DNA from: Merdimmobilis hominis | Lineage (GTDB): Bacteria > Bacillota > Clostridia > Oscillospirales > Ruminococcaceae | DNA: 58,605 nt | Reading direction: 5' to 3' | NCBI RefSeq assembly: GCF_016901855.1 | Contig: NZ_JACJKY010000017.1 | Coordinates: 1 to 58,605 of the forward strand | In this document: positions 7,031-18,500 of the stretch, one piece after another | Position numbering within the stretch: position 1 is the first letter of the stretch | Layout of the letters: each line of letters starts with the position of its first letter | Notes under the pieces: model-generated | The model's input: the letters and a program-made list of their open reading frames with translations, nothing else | Database searches by the model: none | Told to the model about the DNA's origin: nothing | Position numbers and translations under genes: made by a program

Positions 7031-9610
7031 TTATCGATGAATCACTGCACGCAGGACAGGTGCAGCCAAACAGAACAGCATCGGCCAGAGAAGTTCTTCG
7101 AACGAGAGCGATACGGTCGAAAAAATCATTTGCAGCCATGGAACATACATCACACAAAACAGCACCGTCACCGAAACGGCTGCCGCGGCAATCAGCTTTT
7201 TGTTGTTGAAAAACGAAATCGAAAAGATCGACCCTTCCTCTGTTTTGCACTCAAACACATGCAGAAGCTGTGCAAAAATGAGCGAAAACAGTGCGGCAGT
7301 CCGCGCATGCGTCACATCGCCAGTCATGCGGTACACGCACACAAACGATCCGAGTGTCGTCAGCCCGATTAAGATGCCGCACATGATAATCCGGAAGCCG
7401 AGTCCGTTTGAAAAGATGGATTCCTCCGGTTTGCGCGGCGGCTTTTTCATGACGTTTTGGTCATACGGCTCAAGTCCAAGCGCAATCGCAGGAAGTCCGT
7501 CCGTCACAAGGTTTACAAGCAGAATCTGAATCGGCAGTAAAATCACTGGCATAGAGAAAAGCATGCCTAAAAACATCGTGAGTACCTCGCCGATGTTGCA
7601 CGAAAGCAAGTAGCGGATGAACTTGCGGATATTCGCATAAATACTGCGTCCCTCCGCTACCGCCGTCATCATCGTCGAAAAATCATCGTCAAGCAGAATC
7701 ATGTCGGCGGCTTCCTTCGTCACATCGGTTCCCGTTTTTCCCATGGAAACGCCGATATCTGCTTCTTTGACTGCCGGAGCGTCATTGACACCATCGCCGG
7801 TCATCGCTGTGATCTGTCCGCGCTGTTTAAATGCACGTACAATCCGCAGTTTATGTTCCGGCGACACCCGTGCAAATACGGACGTCTGCATCACAGTATT
7901 GCGAAGCGTACTGTCATCCATGCGGTCAAGCTCCGCACCGGTTACGACACGTTCGCCCTCGGTTAAAATGCCGGTTTGCTTTGCAATCGCGGCGGCCGTA
8001 TTTTTATGATCGCCTGTAATCATCACGGTTTTAATCCCCGCCTGCCGTCCGCGGAACACCGCCTGTTTGACACCATCCCGCGGCGGATCGGTCAGTCCTG
8101 CAAATCCCAAGAATACAAGCCCTTCCTCGGCGGTATCCGTTTCATCGAATGCCTGGCGGTATGCCGCGCCAATCACACGCATCGCCCGGTCAGCAAGGAC
8201 ACCATTCTGTTTTACAAGCTGCGCACGTTCCACTGCGCCAAGGGGTACAATGCGACTGCCGACCTGCACGCTGCTGCATCGCGAAAGCAGTACATCCGGC
8301 GCACCTTTCGCATACAGCGTATAGCCGCCGCCCGGCGTTTTCATCAGAACAGACATACGTTTTCGCGTGCTGTCAAACGGAATCTCCGCAACTTTTGTCA
8401 TTGGCGGTTTTTGCGGAATCTCCGCAGAAGCACACCGATAAAGCGCCTGTTCGGTCGCAGAACCGTGTGTCGGCGCATCATCCTGCACGGCGGTACACAC
8501 CCGGAAACAGAGAAGCATCTGCTCGATTGCTTCATCACTGCGGTCAGGTTTTTCACATTCTTTCGTCTTCATTGTGGAAAACGCGTGCACGCTCATCTGA
8601 TTTTTCGTAATCGTTCCCGTTTTATCGGAGCAGATCACCGTGGCACATCCGAGCGTTTCCACCGCGTGAAGCTTTCGCACCAGTGCGTTTTGCTTGACCA
8701 TCCGACTCACCGCAAGTGCAAGCGAAATCGTTACAACGGCGCAAAGGCCCTCCGGCACAGCTGCTACCGCCAAACTCACGCCGGTAATCAACATCGAAAA
8801 CAGGTCTTCTCCGCGCAGAACGCCGGTGATGCTGACAATCGCGCAAATAAGCAGACATCCGGCGGCAATATATTTCGAAAGTCCCGCCAAATGCTTTTGT
8901 AAGGGTGTCGGTTCTTCAGAAATCTGGTTGAGCATTCCGGCGATTTGTCCCATTTTGGTGCGCATGCCCGTGTGCTCCACCAAAAATTCACCGCGTCCGC
9001 CCACCACGGTACATCCCATATATACCGATTGTTCGTCTTCGCCTTTTTTGACGGCAACCGACTCGCCGGTCAGCATCGATTCATCACACGAGAGCGCCAC
9101 AGATGAAACAAGCGTACCATCCGCCGGAATGCGGTCGCCGGCTTCAATCAGCACAAGGTCGCCCGGTACCAGTTCGGATGCCGGCTGACTGCACAGCACA
9201 CCGCCACGAAATACATTGGCATGCGGTGCTGCCATTGCCTGCAGTGATTCAAGCGTTCGTTCTGTCTTTCGCTCCTGCAAAAATCCAAGAAAGCCGTTCA
9301 TCAGCACAATCACCGCAATCGTGATCGCCTCAACATATTCCCCCATAAAGACGCTTGCGGCGGTACAAACGAGCAGAATCATCGTCATAATGTCTTTATA
9401 CTGTTCAAAAAACAGTATAACTGCATGCTTTTTTCGTTTTCCGACCAGAACATTCTCCCCGTACTCCTTTTTGCGGCGGAGTACTTCCTGTCTGCTCAGT
9501 CCGCGCGGTTTTTCTTCGCGAATCGGTTCTTCTCCCTGCGGTTTCTTCTCAGGCAGCGCGGATGATTCCTGCGGCAAAAATTCCTGATTCAAAACATTCA
9601 TCCACTTCAT
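7031..9610 (-). CDS. P-type Ca2+-transporting ATPase (SERCA/PMCA-like)
   Basis: 859-aa integral membrane pump of the P2-ATPase family, expected to export Ca2+ at the cost of ATP. Domains in order: N-terminal cation-ATPase domain (LSRQEVLRRKKEYGENVL, residues 38-55), actuator TGES at 181-184, PEGL of helix M4 at 286-289, phosphorylation motif SDKTGT with Asp329, hinge MTGDGVNDAP, and NLVTDGLPAIALG in helix M6. The PEGL Glu and the M6 Asn and Asp match Ca2+ ligands, although Cys follows PEGL where Pro is usual. The ATG at 9610 follows GGGAGGGAAC; an upstream ATG at 9658 lacks a ribosome-binding site. Ca2+ specificity is inferred. Confidence 0.9.
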   Translation of the reverse strand: MKWMNVLNQEFLPQESSALPEKKPQGEEPIREEKPRGLSRQEVLRRKKEYGENVLVGKRKKHAVILFFEQYKDIMTMILLVCTAASVFMGEYVEAITIAVIVLMNGFLGFLQERKTERTLESLQAMAAPHANVFRGGVLCSQPASELVPGDLVLIEAGDRIPADGTLVSSVALSCDESMLTGESVAVKKGEDEQSVYMGCTVVGGRGEFLVEHTGMRTKMGQIAGMLNQISEEPTPLQKHLAGLSKYIAAGCLLICAIVSITGVLRGEDLFSMLITGVSLAVAAVPEGLCAVVTISLALAVSRMVKQNALVRKLHAVETLGCATVICSDKTGTITKNQMSVHAFSTMKTKECEKPDRSDEAIEQMLLCFRVCTAVQDDAPTHGSATEQALYRCASAEIPQKPPMTKVAEIPFDSTRKRMSVLMKTPGGGYTLYAKGAPDVLLSRCSSVQVGSRIVPLGAVERAQLVKQNGVLADRAMRVIGAAYRQAFDETDTAEEGLVFLGFAGLTDPPRDGVKQAVFRGRQAGIKTVMITGDHKNTAAAIAKQTGILTEGERVVTGAELDRMDDSTLRNTVMQTSVFARVSPEHKLRIVRAFKQRGQITAMTGDGVNDAPAVKEADIGVSMGKTGTDVTKEAADMILLDDDFSTMMTAVAEGRSIYANIRKFIRYLLSCNIGEVLTMFLGMLFSMPVILLPIQILLVNLVTDGLPAIALGLEPYDQNVMKKPPRKPEESIFSNGLGFRIIMCGILIGLTTLGSFVCVYRMTGDVTHARTAALFSLIFAQLLHVFECKTEEGSIFSISFFNNKKLIAAAAVSVTVLFCVMYVPWLQMIFSTVSLSFEELLWPMLFCLAAPVLRAVIHR

Positions 9611-9729
9611 GGTTCGTTCCCTCCCTGCCGAACATACGGCTGTTTCATCTATATGCACCGCATAAATCGTTCATGCTGTCTTTTCTTTTTGAAAAAAGCG
9701 TGCTACAATACAAAAAAGGAGGCTTTTTT

Positions 9730-10362
9730 ATGGAACAAGAACGTTTGAATCGGTTATCAACCGCGCTGCGCCGTCATCAGATCGGCTGCACACCGCTTTC
9801 TTCTTCGAAAGAACTGCGCGGTATTTTAGAATCGGAAATACCGGAAGGCAGTGTTGTTGCCTTTGGCGGCTCTATGACTTTAGCCGAAACTGGCACGCTC
9901 GAACTTTTGCGTGAATGGGACAAAACCGGCCGTATCACACTGCTTGACCGCGGCAAACCGGGACTTTCACCGACAGAAGTTGACGAGGTTCTGCGCCGTT
10001 CTTTTTTTGCAGACGTATATCTAACTTCCGTCAACGCATTGACAGAGGACGGATTTCTTTACAACGTAGACGGAAACGGCAACCGTGTCGCCGCAATGAT
10101 TTTCGGACCGAAAAAAGTACTTGTCATTGCAGGTACGAACAAACTGGTGCCTGATCGTGAAGGCGCAATCGAACGGGTTCGTCAGATTGCCGCTCCCCAA
10201 AACGCGAAACGGCTCCACCGCGATACACCGTGCACAAAAACCGGACATTGCTGTGACTGCCTGCATCCAGAAAGAATTTGCTGTTCCTATACCTTTTTTG
10301 GGATGCAGCGTGACAAAAATCGGATGCATGTGATTTTAATTGATGAGGTGCTCGGATACTGA
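9730..10362 (+). CDS. LUD-domain (LutC/DUF162-like) protein
   Basis: 210-aa LUD-domain protein. The family includes LutC/YkgG, linked to lactate utilisation. The core has VVAFGGSMTLAETG (about residues 40-53) and MIFGPKKVLVIAGTNKLV. A C-terminal Cys cluster (CTKTGHCCDC and ICC) is typical of the clostridial single-domain form and might bind a metal. No lutA or lutB neighbours are present, so lactate oxidation is not supported. AAGGAGG precedes the ATG; a TACAAT -10 with an upstream TG lies about 30 bp before. The stop overlaps the next start by 1 bp. Confidence 0.85.
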   Translation: MEQERLNRLSTALRRHQIGCTPLSSSKELRGILESEIPEGSVVAFGGSMTLAETGTLELLREWDKTGRITLLDRGKPGLSPTEVDEVLRRSFFADVYLTSVNALTEDGFLYNVDGNGNRVAAMIFGPKKVLVIAGTNKLVPDREGAIERVRQIAAPQNAKRLHRDTPCTKTGHCCDCLHPERICCSYTFFGMQRDKNRMHVILIDEVLGY

Positions 10363-10844
10363 TGGCGAAAAATATCAAGAAAACAAATGCACTGCGGTTA
10401 CTTGAACAAGCACAAATCGACTATACCGCTTATGAATACAGCGTATCAGACGGAAAAACCGATGCAGTGAGTGTCGCAAACAAGCTGGGTGTTTCGCCGG
10501 ACATTGTATATAAGACACTTGTGACCGTCGCGGACACACATGAGCACTTTGTGTTTGTGATTCCTGCGGCTTCCACGCTTGATTTAAAGGCGGCTGCCCG
10601 CACAGCAGGTGTCAAATGGGTGGAAATGATTCCGCAGGCAAAGCTTTTGCCGCTGACCGGGTACGTTCACGGCGGATGTTCGCCGGTGGGCATGAAAAAG
10701 CTGTTTCCGACCTTTATTGATGCTTCCGCCGAATCGCTTCCGCTGTTTTTCGTGAGCGCGGGTAAAGTCGGAATGAATCTCTCCGTTTCTCCGACGGCAC
10801 TTGCCGGTTTAGTAAATGCTTCTTTTGCATTTGTTTCACATTAA
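10362..10844 (+). CDS. ybaK: YbaK/EbsC family Cys-tRNA(Pro) deacylase
   Basis: 160-aa editing enzyme of the YbaK/EbsC family. The family hydrolyses mischarged Cys-tRNA(Pro), and in some members other aminoacyl-tRNAs. Family marks are the N-terminal KKTNALRLLEQAQIDYTAYEY, the VYKTLV motif with the key Lys, the AARTAGVKWV segment and GGCSPVGMKK. Length is typical. ATG overlaps the TGA of the LUD gene (TGATG), so translation is coupled. A strong terminator begins at its stop codon. Confidence 0.93.
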   Translation: MAKNIKKTNALRLLEQAQIDYTAYEYSVSDGKTDAVSVANKLGVSPDIVYKTLVTVADTHEHFVFVIPAASTLDLKAAARTAGVKWVEMIPQAKLLPLTGYVHGGCSPVGMKKLFPTFIDASAESLPLFFVSAGKVGMNLSVSPTALAGLVNASFAFVSH

Positions 10845-10880
10845 AAAGAGCAGACACCGTTAAGGGTGTCTGCTCTTTTT
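10844..10880 (+). terminator. Terminator after ybaK
   Basis: AAAGAGCAGACACC pairs with GGTGTCTGCTCTTT around a short loop, ending in a T run. The stop codon of ybaK is at its left foot. Confidence 0.9.
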
Positions 10881-10888
10881 AATCAAAC

Positions 10889-10921
10889 AAAAAAACGGAC
10901 AGGAAATCCTGTCCGTTTTTT
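10889..10921 (-). terminator. Terminator of the tuf transcript
   Basis: AAAAACGGACAGGA / TCCTGTCCGTTTTT stem with T tracts on both strands, 24 bp after the tuf stop. It back-stops the ybaK terminator from the other side. Confidence 0.9.
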
Positions 10922-10944
10922 ATGCGTGTAGTAAATCAGTTCAA

Positions 10945-12147
10945 TTAGCCGATTGCTTTAACAACGACGCCCGAACCAACTGTACGGCCACCCTCACGAA
11001 TAGCGAAACGCAGGCCTTCTTCGATAGCGATCGGAGTGATCAATTTAACTTTGATCTCGATGTTATCGCCCGGCATAGCCATTTCAGCGCCGCCCTGGAG
11101 CTCGATGGTGCCAGTAACGTCGGTTGTTCTGAAGTAGAACTGCGGTCTGTAGTTGTTGAAGAACGGAGTGTGACGGCCGCCCTCTTCTTTTTTCAGGACG
11201 TAAACCTGGCCAACAAACTCAGTCATCGGGTGGATAGAGCCCGGTTTAGCAAGAACCTGACCGCGCTCGATCTCGTTTCTCTGAACGCCGCGGAGCAGTG
11301 CGCCAACGTTGTCGCCAGCCTCAGCGTAGTCAAGAGTTTTACGGAACATCTCCATGGATGTAACGACAACTTTTCTTCTCTCTTCGGTCAAACCAACCAG
11401 TTCAACCTCGTCGCCAGTGTTCAGCTTACCTCTCTCAACACGGCCTGTAGCAACAGTACCACGGCCAGAGATGGTCATAACGTCCTCGACCGGCATCAGG
11501 AACGGCAGGTCAGCTTTACGGTCCGGAGTCGGGATGAAGCTGTCAACTGCGTCCATGAGCTCGTGGATGCAAGCATATTCCGGAGCGTTCGGATCTGTGG
11601 AATCAGACTCGAGCACTTTCAGAGCAGAACCACGGATGATCGGAGTGTCGTCGCCCGGGAACTCGTACTCGTTGAGGAGCTCGCGGATTTCCATCTCGAC
11701 GAGGTCCAGAAGCTCTTCGTCGTCAACCTGGTCAGCTTTGTTCATGAATACAACGATGTACGGAACGCCGACCTGACGGGACAGAAGGATGTGCTCACGA
11801 GTCTGCGGCATCGGGCCGTCAGCTGCGGAAACAACGAGGATAGCGCCGTCCATCTGAGCAGCACCGGTGATCATGTTTTTAACGTAGTCAGCATGGCCGG
11901 GGCAGTCAACGTGTGCATAGTGACGGTTTGCAGTCTGATACTCAACGTGTGCGGTGTTGATTGTGATACCGCGCTCGCGCTCCTCCGGAGCTTTATCGAT
12001 GTTTGCGTAATCAACGAACTCAGCGTCGCCTGCGAGACCGAGAACTTTGGTGATTGCAGCGGTCAGAGTGGTTTTGCCGTGGTCAACGTGGCCGATGGTG
12101 CCAATGTTGACGTGCGGCTTGTTGCGTTCAAATTTTGCCTTTGCCAT
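10945..12147 (-). CDS. tuf: Elongation factor Tu
   Basis: 400-aa translation GTPase that brings aminoacyl-tRNA to the ribosomal A site. P-loop GHVDHGKT at residues 19-26, [12 protein letters not shown] (G3) and NKAD (G4) are intact, followed by the two beta-barrel domains. The ATG at 12147 follows AAAAGGAGGAAAATTCAA; the frame is open upstream to 12189 without homology. It is the last gene of the str cluster, 97 bp after fusA, and has its own promoter at 12202-12229. It ends at a strong terminator. Confidence 0.98.
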   Translation of the reverse strand: MAKAKFERNKPHVNIGTIGHVDHGKTTLTAAITKVLGLAGDAEFVDYANIDKAPEERERGITINTAHVEYQTANRHYAHVDCPGHADYVKNMITGAAQMDGAILVVSAADGPMPQTREHILLSRQVGVPYIVVFMNKADQVDDEELLDLVEMEIRELLNEYEFPGDDTPIIRGSALKVLESDSTDPNAPEYACIHELMDAVDSFIPTPDRKADLPFLMPVEDVMTISGRGTVATGRVERGKLNTGDEVELVGLTEERRKVVVTSMEMFRKTLDYAEAGDNVGALLRGVQRNEIERGQVLAKPGSIHPMTEFVGQVYVLKKEEGGRHTPFFNNYRPQFYFRTTDVTGTIELQGGAEMAMPGDNIEIKVKLITPIAIEEGLRFAIREGGRTVGSGVVVKAIG

Positions 12148-12201
12148 TTGAATTTTCCTCCTTTTATGTGTGGGTAAAATACACAACACGATACGCTATC
12201 T

Positions 12202-12229
12202 ATTTTACCACGTTTCTGTTAAAATTCAA
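12202..12229 (-). promoter_or_regulatory. Internal promoter of tuf
   Basis: On the minus strand TTGAAT (12224-12229), 16 bp, TAAAAT (12202-12207) preceded by TGG. The -35 lies within a small AAATTCAAG/CTTGAATTT inverted repeat (12222-12246) that also overlaps the fusA stop codon. It would let tuf be expressed above the rest of the operon. Confidence 0.6.
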
Positions 12230-12244
12230 GCGGTTTTCTTGAAT

Positions 12245-14326
12245 TTAATCTTTTTTTGCGCGCTCACTGATGAGTTTGTCCGAAATGCTCTTCGGAAGCT
12301 CAATATAGTGGCTCGGCTCCATGGAATACTGGCCGCGTCCCTGGGATTTGGAACGGAGTGCGTTGGAATAACCAAACATCTCGGACAGCGGAACAAATGC
12401 ATTGATCTGCTGTGCGCCCGGACGGGATTCCATACCCTGGATCTGACCACGGCGAGAGTTGATATCGCCGATGATATCGCCCATGTATTCTTCCGGAACG
12501 GTAACGACAACTTTCATGATCGGCTCGAGGATGACCGGATCTGCTTTGCGCATAGCCTCTTTGAAAGCCATGGAACCAGCGATCTTAAATGCCATCTCAG
12601 AGGAGTCGACCTCATGGTAAGAACCGTCGAACAGGGTGACTTTTACGTCAACAACCTGATAGCCGGCCAAAACGCCTGCCTGCATTGCGCCCTGGATACC
12701 AGCATCAACTGCCGGGATATACTCTTTCGGGATCGCGCCGCCGACGACTTTGTTGATAAACTCATAGCCTTTGCCGGATTCGTTCGGCTCAACAATGATT
12801 TTAACATGGCCGTACTGACCTTTACCACCCGACTGACGAGCGTATTTGTGGTCAACGGTTGCTTCTTTACGGATGGTCTCTTTATAGGAAACCTGCGGAG
12901 CGCCGACGTTTGCCTCTACTTTGAATTCGCGGAGCAAACGGTCAACGATGATCTCTAAGTGGAGCTCGCCCATACCACCGATGATGGTCTGGCCGGTCTC
13001 TTCGTCGGTGTAGGTTTTGAAGGTCGGATCTTCTTCCGCCAGTTTTGCAAGGCCAATTGCCATTTTCTCCTGGCCTGCTTTTGTCTTCGGCTCGATTGCC
13101 AGGTTAATAACCGGCTCCGGGAAGACCATGGACTCGAGGATAACCGGATGTTTCGCATCACAGAGGGTATCACCGGTTGTGGTGACTTTCAAGCCGACTG
13201 CTGCTGCGATATCGCCCGCATAAACGGTTTCGATATCGGTTCTCGAGTTTGCGTGCATCATCAGGATACGGCCAACGCGCTCCTGTTTGTCTTTCGTGGA
13301 GTTTAAGACCGGGCTGCCTGCATTGAGGGTACCGGAATATACACGGAAGAAGCACAGTTTACCAACGAACGGGTCGGTAGCAATTTTGAATGCGAGTGCG
13401 GAGAACGGCTCTTCGTCGCTGGACGGACGATCGGTCTCGTCGCCGGTTTCCGGATTCACACCTTTGATCGGCGGAATGTCGGTCGGAGCCGGCATGTACT
13501 CAACGATTGCGTCGAGCAGTTTCTGCACGCCTTTGTTACGGTAAGAAGTACCGCAGACAACCGGAACCAGTGTGTTTGCCAAAGTACCGGTACGAAGACC
13601 GCGTTTGATCTCCTCTGTGGTGAGTTCTTCACCCTCGAGGTATTTCTCCATCAGTTCTTCGTCCTGCTCCGCGACTGCCTCGATCATAGCTGCACGGTAT
13701 TCCTCAGCCTGCTCGCGCATATCTTCCGGAATTTCTTCGACACGCATATCGGTGCCCATTTCATCATAATAGATGTCTGCGTTCATTTCGATCAGGTCGA
13801 TCACGCCGCGGAATGTGTCCTCGGCACCGATCGGCAGCTGAATCGGAACAGCGTTACATTTTAAACGGCTTTTCATCATGCTGAGCACGTTGTAGAAATC
13901 TGCGCCCATGATGTCCATTTTGTTGATATAAGCCATTCTCGGAACGTGGTATTTGTCAGCCTGACGCCAAACGGTCTCAGACTGCGGCTCTACGCCGCCT
14001 TTTGCACAAAATACGGTGACAGAACCGTCAAGGACACGCAGGGAACGTTCAACCTCAACAGTGAAGTCAACGTGGCCCGGGGTGTCGATGATGTTGATGC
14101 GGTGACCTTTCCAGAAACAGGTGGTAGCAGCGGAGGTAATGGTGATACCGCGCTCTTTCTCCTGCTCCATCCAGTCCATGGTGGACGCACCGTCATGAGT
14201 TTCACCCATTTTGCGGTTTTTACCTGTGTAAAACAGGATACGTTCGGTCGTGGTGGTTTTGCCGGCGTCGATGTGCGCCATAATACCAATGTTTCGAGTC
14301 TGTTCAAGGGAAACCTGTCTTGGCAT
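12245..14326 (-). CDS. fusA: Elongation factor G
   Basis: 693-aa translocase GTPase that moves tRNA-mRNA through the ribosome and helps recycle it. AHIDAGKT (G1) is at residues 17-24, DTPGHVDF (G3) and NKMD (G4) follow; domains II-V are complete through the C-terminal region ([20 protein letters not shown]). ATG at 14326 follows CGAGGAGGTTTTT. Gene order rpsL-rpsG-fusA-tuf is the classical str operon. Confidence 0.98.
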   Translation of the reverse strand: MPRQVSLEQTRNIGIMAHIDAGKTTTTERILFYTGKNRKMGETHDGASTMDWMEQEKERGITITSAATTCFWKGHRINIIDTPGHVDFTVEVERSLRVLDGSVTVFCAKGGVEPQSETVWRQADKYHVPRMAYINKMDIMGADFYNVLSMMKSRLKCNAVPIQLPIGAEDTFRGVIDLIEMNADIYYDEMGTDMRVEEIPEDMREQAEEYRAAMIEAVAEQDEELMEKYLEGEELTTEEIKRGLRTGTLANTLVPVVCGTSYRNKGVQKLLDAIVEYMPAPTDIPPIKGVNPETGDETDRPSSDEEPFSALAFKIATDPFVGKLCFFRVYSGTLNAGSPVLNSTKDKQERVGRILMMHANSRTDIETVYAGDIAAAVGLKVTTTGDTLCDAKHPVILESMVFPEPVINLAIEPKTKAGQEKMAIGLAKLAEEDPTFKTYTDEETGQTIIGGMGELHLEIIVDRLLREFKVEANVGAPQVSYKETIRKEATVDHKYARQSGGKGQYGHVKIIVEPNESGKGYEFINKVVGGAIPKEYIPAVDAGIQGAMQAGVLAGYQVVDVKVTLFDGSYHEVDSSEMAFKIAGSMAFKEAMRKADPVILEPIMKVVVTVPEEYMGDIIGDINSRRGQIQGMESRPGAQQINAFVPLSEMFGYSNALRSKSQGRGQYSMEPSHYIELPKSISDKLISERAKKD

Positions 14327-14383
14327 AAAAACCTCCTCGTTAATCGGGACATTGTCCCACATGCGGATTTACGGAAAACCAGA

Positions 14384-14854
14384 TTAGAATCTGTAATGAG
14401 CAAATGCTTTGTTTGCTTCTGCCATTTTGTGTGTATCTTCGCGTTTTTTGCACGCGCCGCCGGTGCCGTTCATCGCATCGAGGAGCTCGCCAGCCAGACG
14501 CTCTTTCATGGTTCTTTCGCCGCGGTTACGCGCATAAGCGGTCAGCCAGCGAAGACCCAGTGTCTGACGTCTTTCCGGACGGACTTCCATCGGAACCTGG
14601 TAGGTCGAACCGCCGACACGGCGAGCTTTAACCTCCAGCAACGGCATGATGTTCTCCATCGCCTGCTCAAAAACCTCCAAAGCGTCTTTGCCGGATTTCT
14701 CAGCAACGATTTCAAATGCACCGTATACAATCTTCTGCGCCACACCTTTTTTACCGTCCAGCATTACGCTGTTGATCAGGCGGGTCACTTTCTTTGATTT
14801 GTAAAGTGGGTCTGGCAAAACATCACGTTTTGCAATTTTACCTCTTCTTGGCAC
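14384..14854 (-). CDS. rpsG: 30S ribosomal protein S7
   Basis: 156-aa primary assembly protein of the 30S head that binds the 3' domain of 16S r[18 protein letters not shown] opens the protein and the C-terminal [15 protein letters not shown] is typical. The start is GTG at 14854, with GGAGGG 6 bp upstream; the ATG at 14872 would place the ribosome-binding site inside the gene. Length equals the normal 156 aa. Confidence 0.97.
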   Translation of the reverse strand: MPRRGKIAKRDVLPDPLYKSKKVTRLINSVMLDGKKGVAQKIVYGAFEIVAEKSGKDALEVFEQAMENIMPLLEVKARRVGGSTYQVPMEVRPERRQTLGLRWLTAYARNRGERTMKERLAGELLDAMNGTGGACKKREDTHKMAEANKAFAHYRF

Positions 14855-14982
14855 TTTACTTCCCTCCTTCATAAAATGATATCATAGGTACTCGAAAGAT
14901 TCGCTTCCGTTGGCACCAATGCAGAGGCTTTCTTTATATATTATATAAGAAATGCCGCTATCATTGGGCAAGAATTACGATC

Positions 14983-15411
14983 TTATTTCTTTGCCGCGCC
15001 AGCTTTCGGACGTTTTGTGCCGTATTTGGAGCGGGATTGGCCACGGCCGTTTACACCCTGGGTATCGAGTGTACCGCGGATGATGTGGTAACGAACACCC
15101 GGAAGGTCTTTGATACGACCACCGCGGATCAGCACGACGCTGTGTTCCTGCAGGTTATGGCCGACACCCGGAATGTACGCTGTAACCTCAAAGCCGTTGG
15201 ACAGACGGACTCTGGCAACTTTACGAAGAGCCGAGTTCGGTTTTTTCGGAGTCATTGTTCTGACAACCGTGCAAACGCCACGTTTCTGCGGAGCGCTCTG
15301 ATCTGTTGCCTGTTTCTTCATGGAGTTGTAACCTTTCTGAAGAGCAGGAGCGGTCGATTTCTTCTCGTTGACAAGTCTGCCTTTTCTGACTAACTGGTTA
15401 AAAGTAGGCAT
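14983..15411 (-). CDS. rpsL: 30S ribosomal protein S12
   Basis: 142-aa decoding-centre protein. [11 protein letters not shown] and [11 protein letters not shown] carry the two lysines that are mutated in streptomycin resistance elsewhere; both are wild type. The Gram-positive insertion ([10 protein letters not shown] region) is present. AAGGAGGTGCGAT precedes the ATG. It is the first gene of the str section, with its own strong promoter and structured leader at 15412-15539. Confidence 0.98.
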   Translation of the reverse strand: MPTFNQLVRKGRLVNEKKSTAPALQKGYNSMKKQATDQSAPQKRGVCTVVRTMTPKKPNSALRKVARVRLSNGFEVTAYIPGVGHNLQEHSVVLIRGGRIKDLPGVRYHIIRGTLDTQGVNGRGQSRSKYGTKRPKAGAAKK

Positions 15412-15447
15412 ATCGCACCTCCTTAAATAAAGAATAAAAATAACACA

Positions 15448-15477
15448 GGCGGCTAAGCCTGTATTGGCCGAGCCGCC
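15448..15477 (-). promoter_or_regulatory. Hairpin in the rpsL leader
   Basis: GGCGGCT (15448-15454) and AGCCGCC (15471-15477) form a 7-bp GC stem in the transcript. It contains a second, competing pairing (CAGGC with GCCTG) and is followed by TGTGTTATTTTTATT. This could be an attenuator or a binding site for a ribosomal protein; function is inferred from position only. Confidence 0.45.
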
Positions 15478-15510
15478 CGTATTTCACGGTATACATGCTC
15501 AACCTATCTA

Positions 15511-15539
15511 ATTAAACACTGTTTTTGCGTGTTTGTCAA
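15511..15539 (-). promoter_or_regulatory. Promoter of rpsL-rpsG-fusA
   Basis: On the minus strand TTGACA (15534-15539), 17 bp, TTTAAT (15511-15516). Transcription would start near 15504, giving a 93-nt leader. It decouples the str genes from rpoBC. Confidence 0.8.
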
Positions 15540-15577
15540 TAGGTTTCGCAAATATTTTTTGAATATCCGAAAATTCC

Positions 15578-18500
15578 TTAGAATTCCTCCGGCATTTCGA
15601 TCGATTCATCGAGTTCCGGTTCTTCATGTTCTGCAGCATCAGCAGCCAAGCTGTCTTCTGCTGCCGGCACAGCCTGTGCATGTGCAGGTTCCACCGAAAC
15701 ATCGCGGTAGCAGTTCATGCCGGTACCAGCCGGAATCAGTTTACCGATGATAACGTTCTCTTTCAGACCGGTCAGCGGGTCAACCTTGCCTTTGATTGCA
15801 GCTTCGGTGAGCACGCGGGTGGTCTCCTGGAACGATGCTGCCGACAGGAAGCTGTCGGTTGCGAGCGATGCTTTGGTGATACCCAGAAGCACTGCCTGAT
15901 ACTCGCATTTTTTCAGCGTTGTTTCGCCTGCTGCAATGCGTGCATCGATCTCGCGGTTTGCTGCTTCCACCTCGGAACGGTCAGTCAGCGAACCCGGCAG
16001 CATTGCGGTGTCGCCTGCATCGGTGACACGAACCTTACGCATCATCTGACGAACGATAACCTCGATGTGTTTATCGTTGATATCTACGCCCTGCATACGG
16101 TATACTTTCTGAACTTCCATGTTCAGATAGTTCTGTACTTCCTGCTCGCCGCAGACAGCCAGCACGTCATGCGGGTTGATCGAACCCTCGGTCATCGGCT
16201 GACCTTTTTCGATCTCCTGACCCTCTTTGACTTTGATGCGGTAGCCGTACGGAATCGGGTATACGCGCTCTTCGCCATCGAGTGCTTTGACGGTGATCTG
16301 ACGGGTACGTTTCACATCTTCGATATGGATACGGCCGGAAATCTCCGCGATGATTGCAGCGTTCTTCGGTCTTCTGCCCTCGAACAGCTCCTCGACACGC
16401 GGAAGACCCTGTGTGATATCCTCTGCCGACGCGATACCGCCGGTATGGAACGTACGCATGGTCAGCTGTGTACCCGGCTCGCCGATGGACTGTGCCGCGA
16501 TAACGCCGACAGCCTCGCCGATTGCGACCGGCGCGCCGGTTGCCAGGTTTGCACCGTAACATTTCGTACAAACGCCCTGTTTCGACTGACAGGTGAGGAT
16601 TGAACGGATCTTAACCGATTTGGTTCCGGTTGCGATGATTTTGTTTGCATCGAACTCGTCCATGAGTTTATCTTTGGAAACGAGCACTTCGCCTGTCTGC
16701 GGATCGCAGAAGTCCTCGACCAGATAACGGCCGATCAGACGGTCAGAGAATGGCTCGATGATCTCTTTGCCTTCTGCAACCTCATAGACTTCAATGCCTT
16801 CGTGGGTACCGCAGTCATCCTGACGGATGATGACGTCCTGCGAAACGTCAACAAGACGACGGGTCAGGTAACCCGAGTCTGCTGTACGAAGCGCGGTATC
16901 AGCCAAGCCTTTACGTGCACCACGGGAAGAAATGAAGTATTCGAGGATGTTTAAGCCTTCACGGTAGTTTGAACGGATCGGCACCTCGATGGTCGCACCG
17001 GAGGTGTTTGCGATCAGTCCGCGCATACCTGCGAGCTGACGGATCTGGTTGATACTACCACGCGCACCGGAGTCCGCCATCATGAAGATCGGGTTGTATG
17101 CATCCATGTTTTTCTGGAGTGCATCGGTGACTTTGTCGGTGGTATCTGCCCAGGTTTCCAGAACGAGTTTGTAGCGCTCTTCGTTGGAGATAAGACCCAT
17201 GTTGAACTGGTCGGTGATCTCCTCGACAGCAGCCTCTGCTTCTGCCAGATATTCTTTTTTCTGCGGCGGAATTGCAGCGTCGCAGACTGCAACGGTAATT
17301 GCACTCTTTGTGGAATATTTAAAGCCCAACGCTTTGACTTTATCGAGCATTTCAGCAGTGATCGCTGTGCCGTGGACACGGATGCAGCGGTCGATGATCT
17401 GGCCGAGCTGTTTCTTCTTAACGATGAAGTCAACCTCGAGCGCAAACTCGTTTTCGGAGTTGGTGCGGTCAACATAGCCAAGGTCCTGCGGAATGTTCTG
17501 GTTGAAGATCAAACGGCCCATGGTGGTGTCGATAATCCGGGAAACGGATTTGTCGCCGACCTGTTTGGTCATGCGGACTTTGATCTTTGCGTGGAGCGAG
17601 ATGACGCCTTCGTTGTACGCCATCATTGCCTCGTTCATATCACGGAAGATCTTGCCTTCGCCCTTGTCGCCGTCTTTTGTAATTGTCAGGTAGTAAGAAC
17701 CGAGGACCATATCCTGGGTCGGAACGGTAACCGGACGTCCGTCAGACGGTTTTAAAATGTTGTTTGCAGCAAGCATGAGGAAACGTGCTTCCGCCTGTGC
17801 CTCTGCGGACAGCGGCACGTGCACAGCCATCTGGTCGCCGTCGAAGTCCGCGTTGTATGCGGTACAAACGAGCGGATGGAGTTTCAATGCACGACCCTCA
17901 ACGAGCACCGGCTCAAACGCCTGGATGCCCAAGCGGTGCAGCGTCGGCGCACGGTTTAAGAGCACCGGATGGTCTTTGATGACGATCTCGAGTGCATCCC
18001 AGACTTCCTCTTTTGCACGCTCAACCATTTTACGTGCGCTCTTAATATTGTTCGACTGGCCGGTTTCAACCAGACGTTTCATAACAAACGGTTTAAACAG
18101 CTCGAGTGCCATCTCTTTCGGCAGACCACACTGATACATTTTGAGCTCCGGTCCGACGACGATAACCGAACGTCCCGAGTAGTCAACACGTTTACCGAGC
18201 AGGTTCTGACGGAAACGGCCCTGTTTACCTTTGAGCATGTCAGAAAGCGATTTGAGCGGGCGGTTGTTCGGACCGGTGACCGGTCTGCCGCGGCGTCCGT
18301 TGTCAATGAGGGCATCGACAGCTTCCTGAAGCATACGTTTTTCGTTGCGGACGATGATGTCCGGTGCGTTTAACTCGAGCAGGCGAGCCAAACGGTTATT
18401 ACGATTGATGACACGGCGGTACAGGTCATTCAAGTCAGACGTTGCAAAACGGCCGCCGTCAAGCTGTACCATCGGACGGATATCCGGCGGAATGACCGGA

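Noticed and set aside
7976-8902. 308-codon open frame antisense to the Ca2+ ATPase
   Set aside because: Basic, His/Arg-rich composition typical of a shadow frame; opposite strand encodes the intact ATPase core.
11170-12177. 335-codon open frame antisense to tuf
   Set aside because: Complement of a highly expressed gene with restricted codons; no ribosome-binding site or family resemblance.
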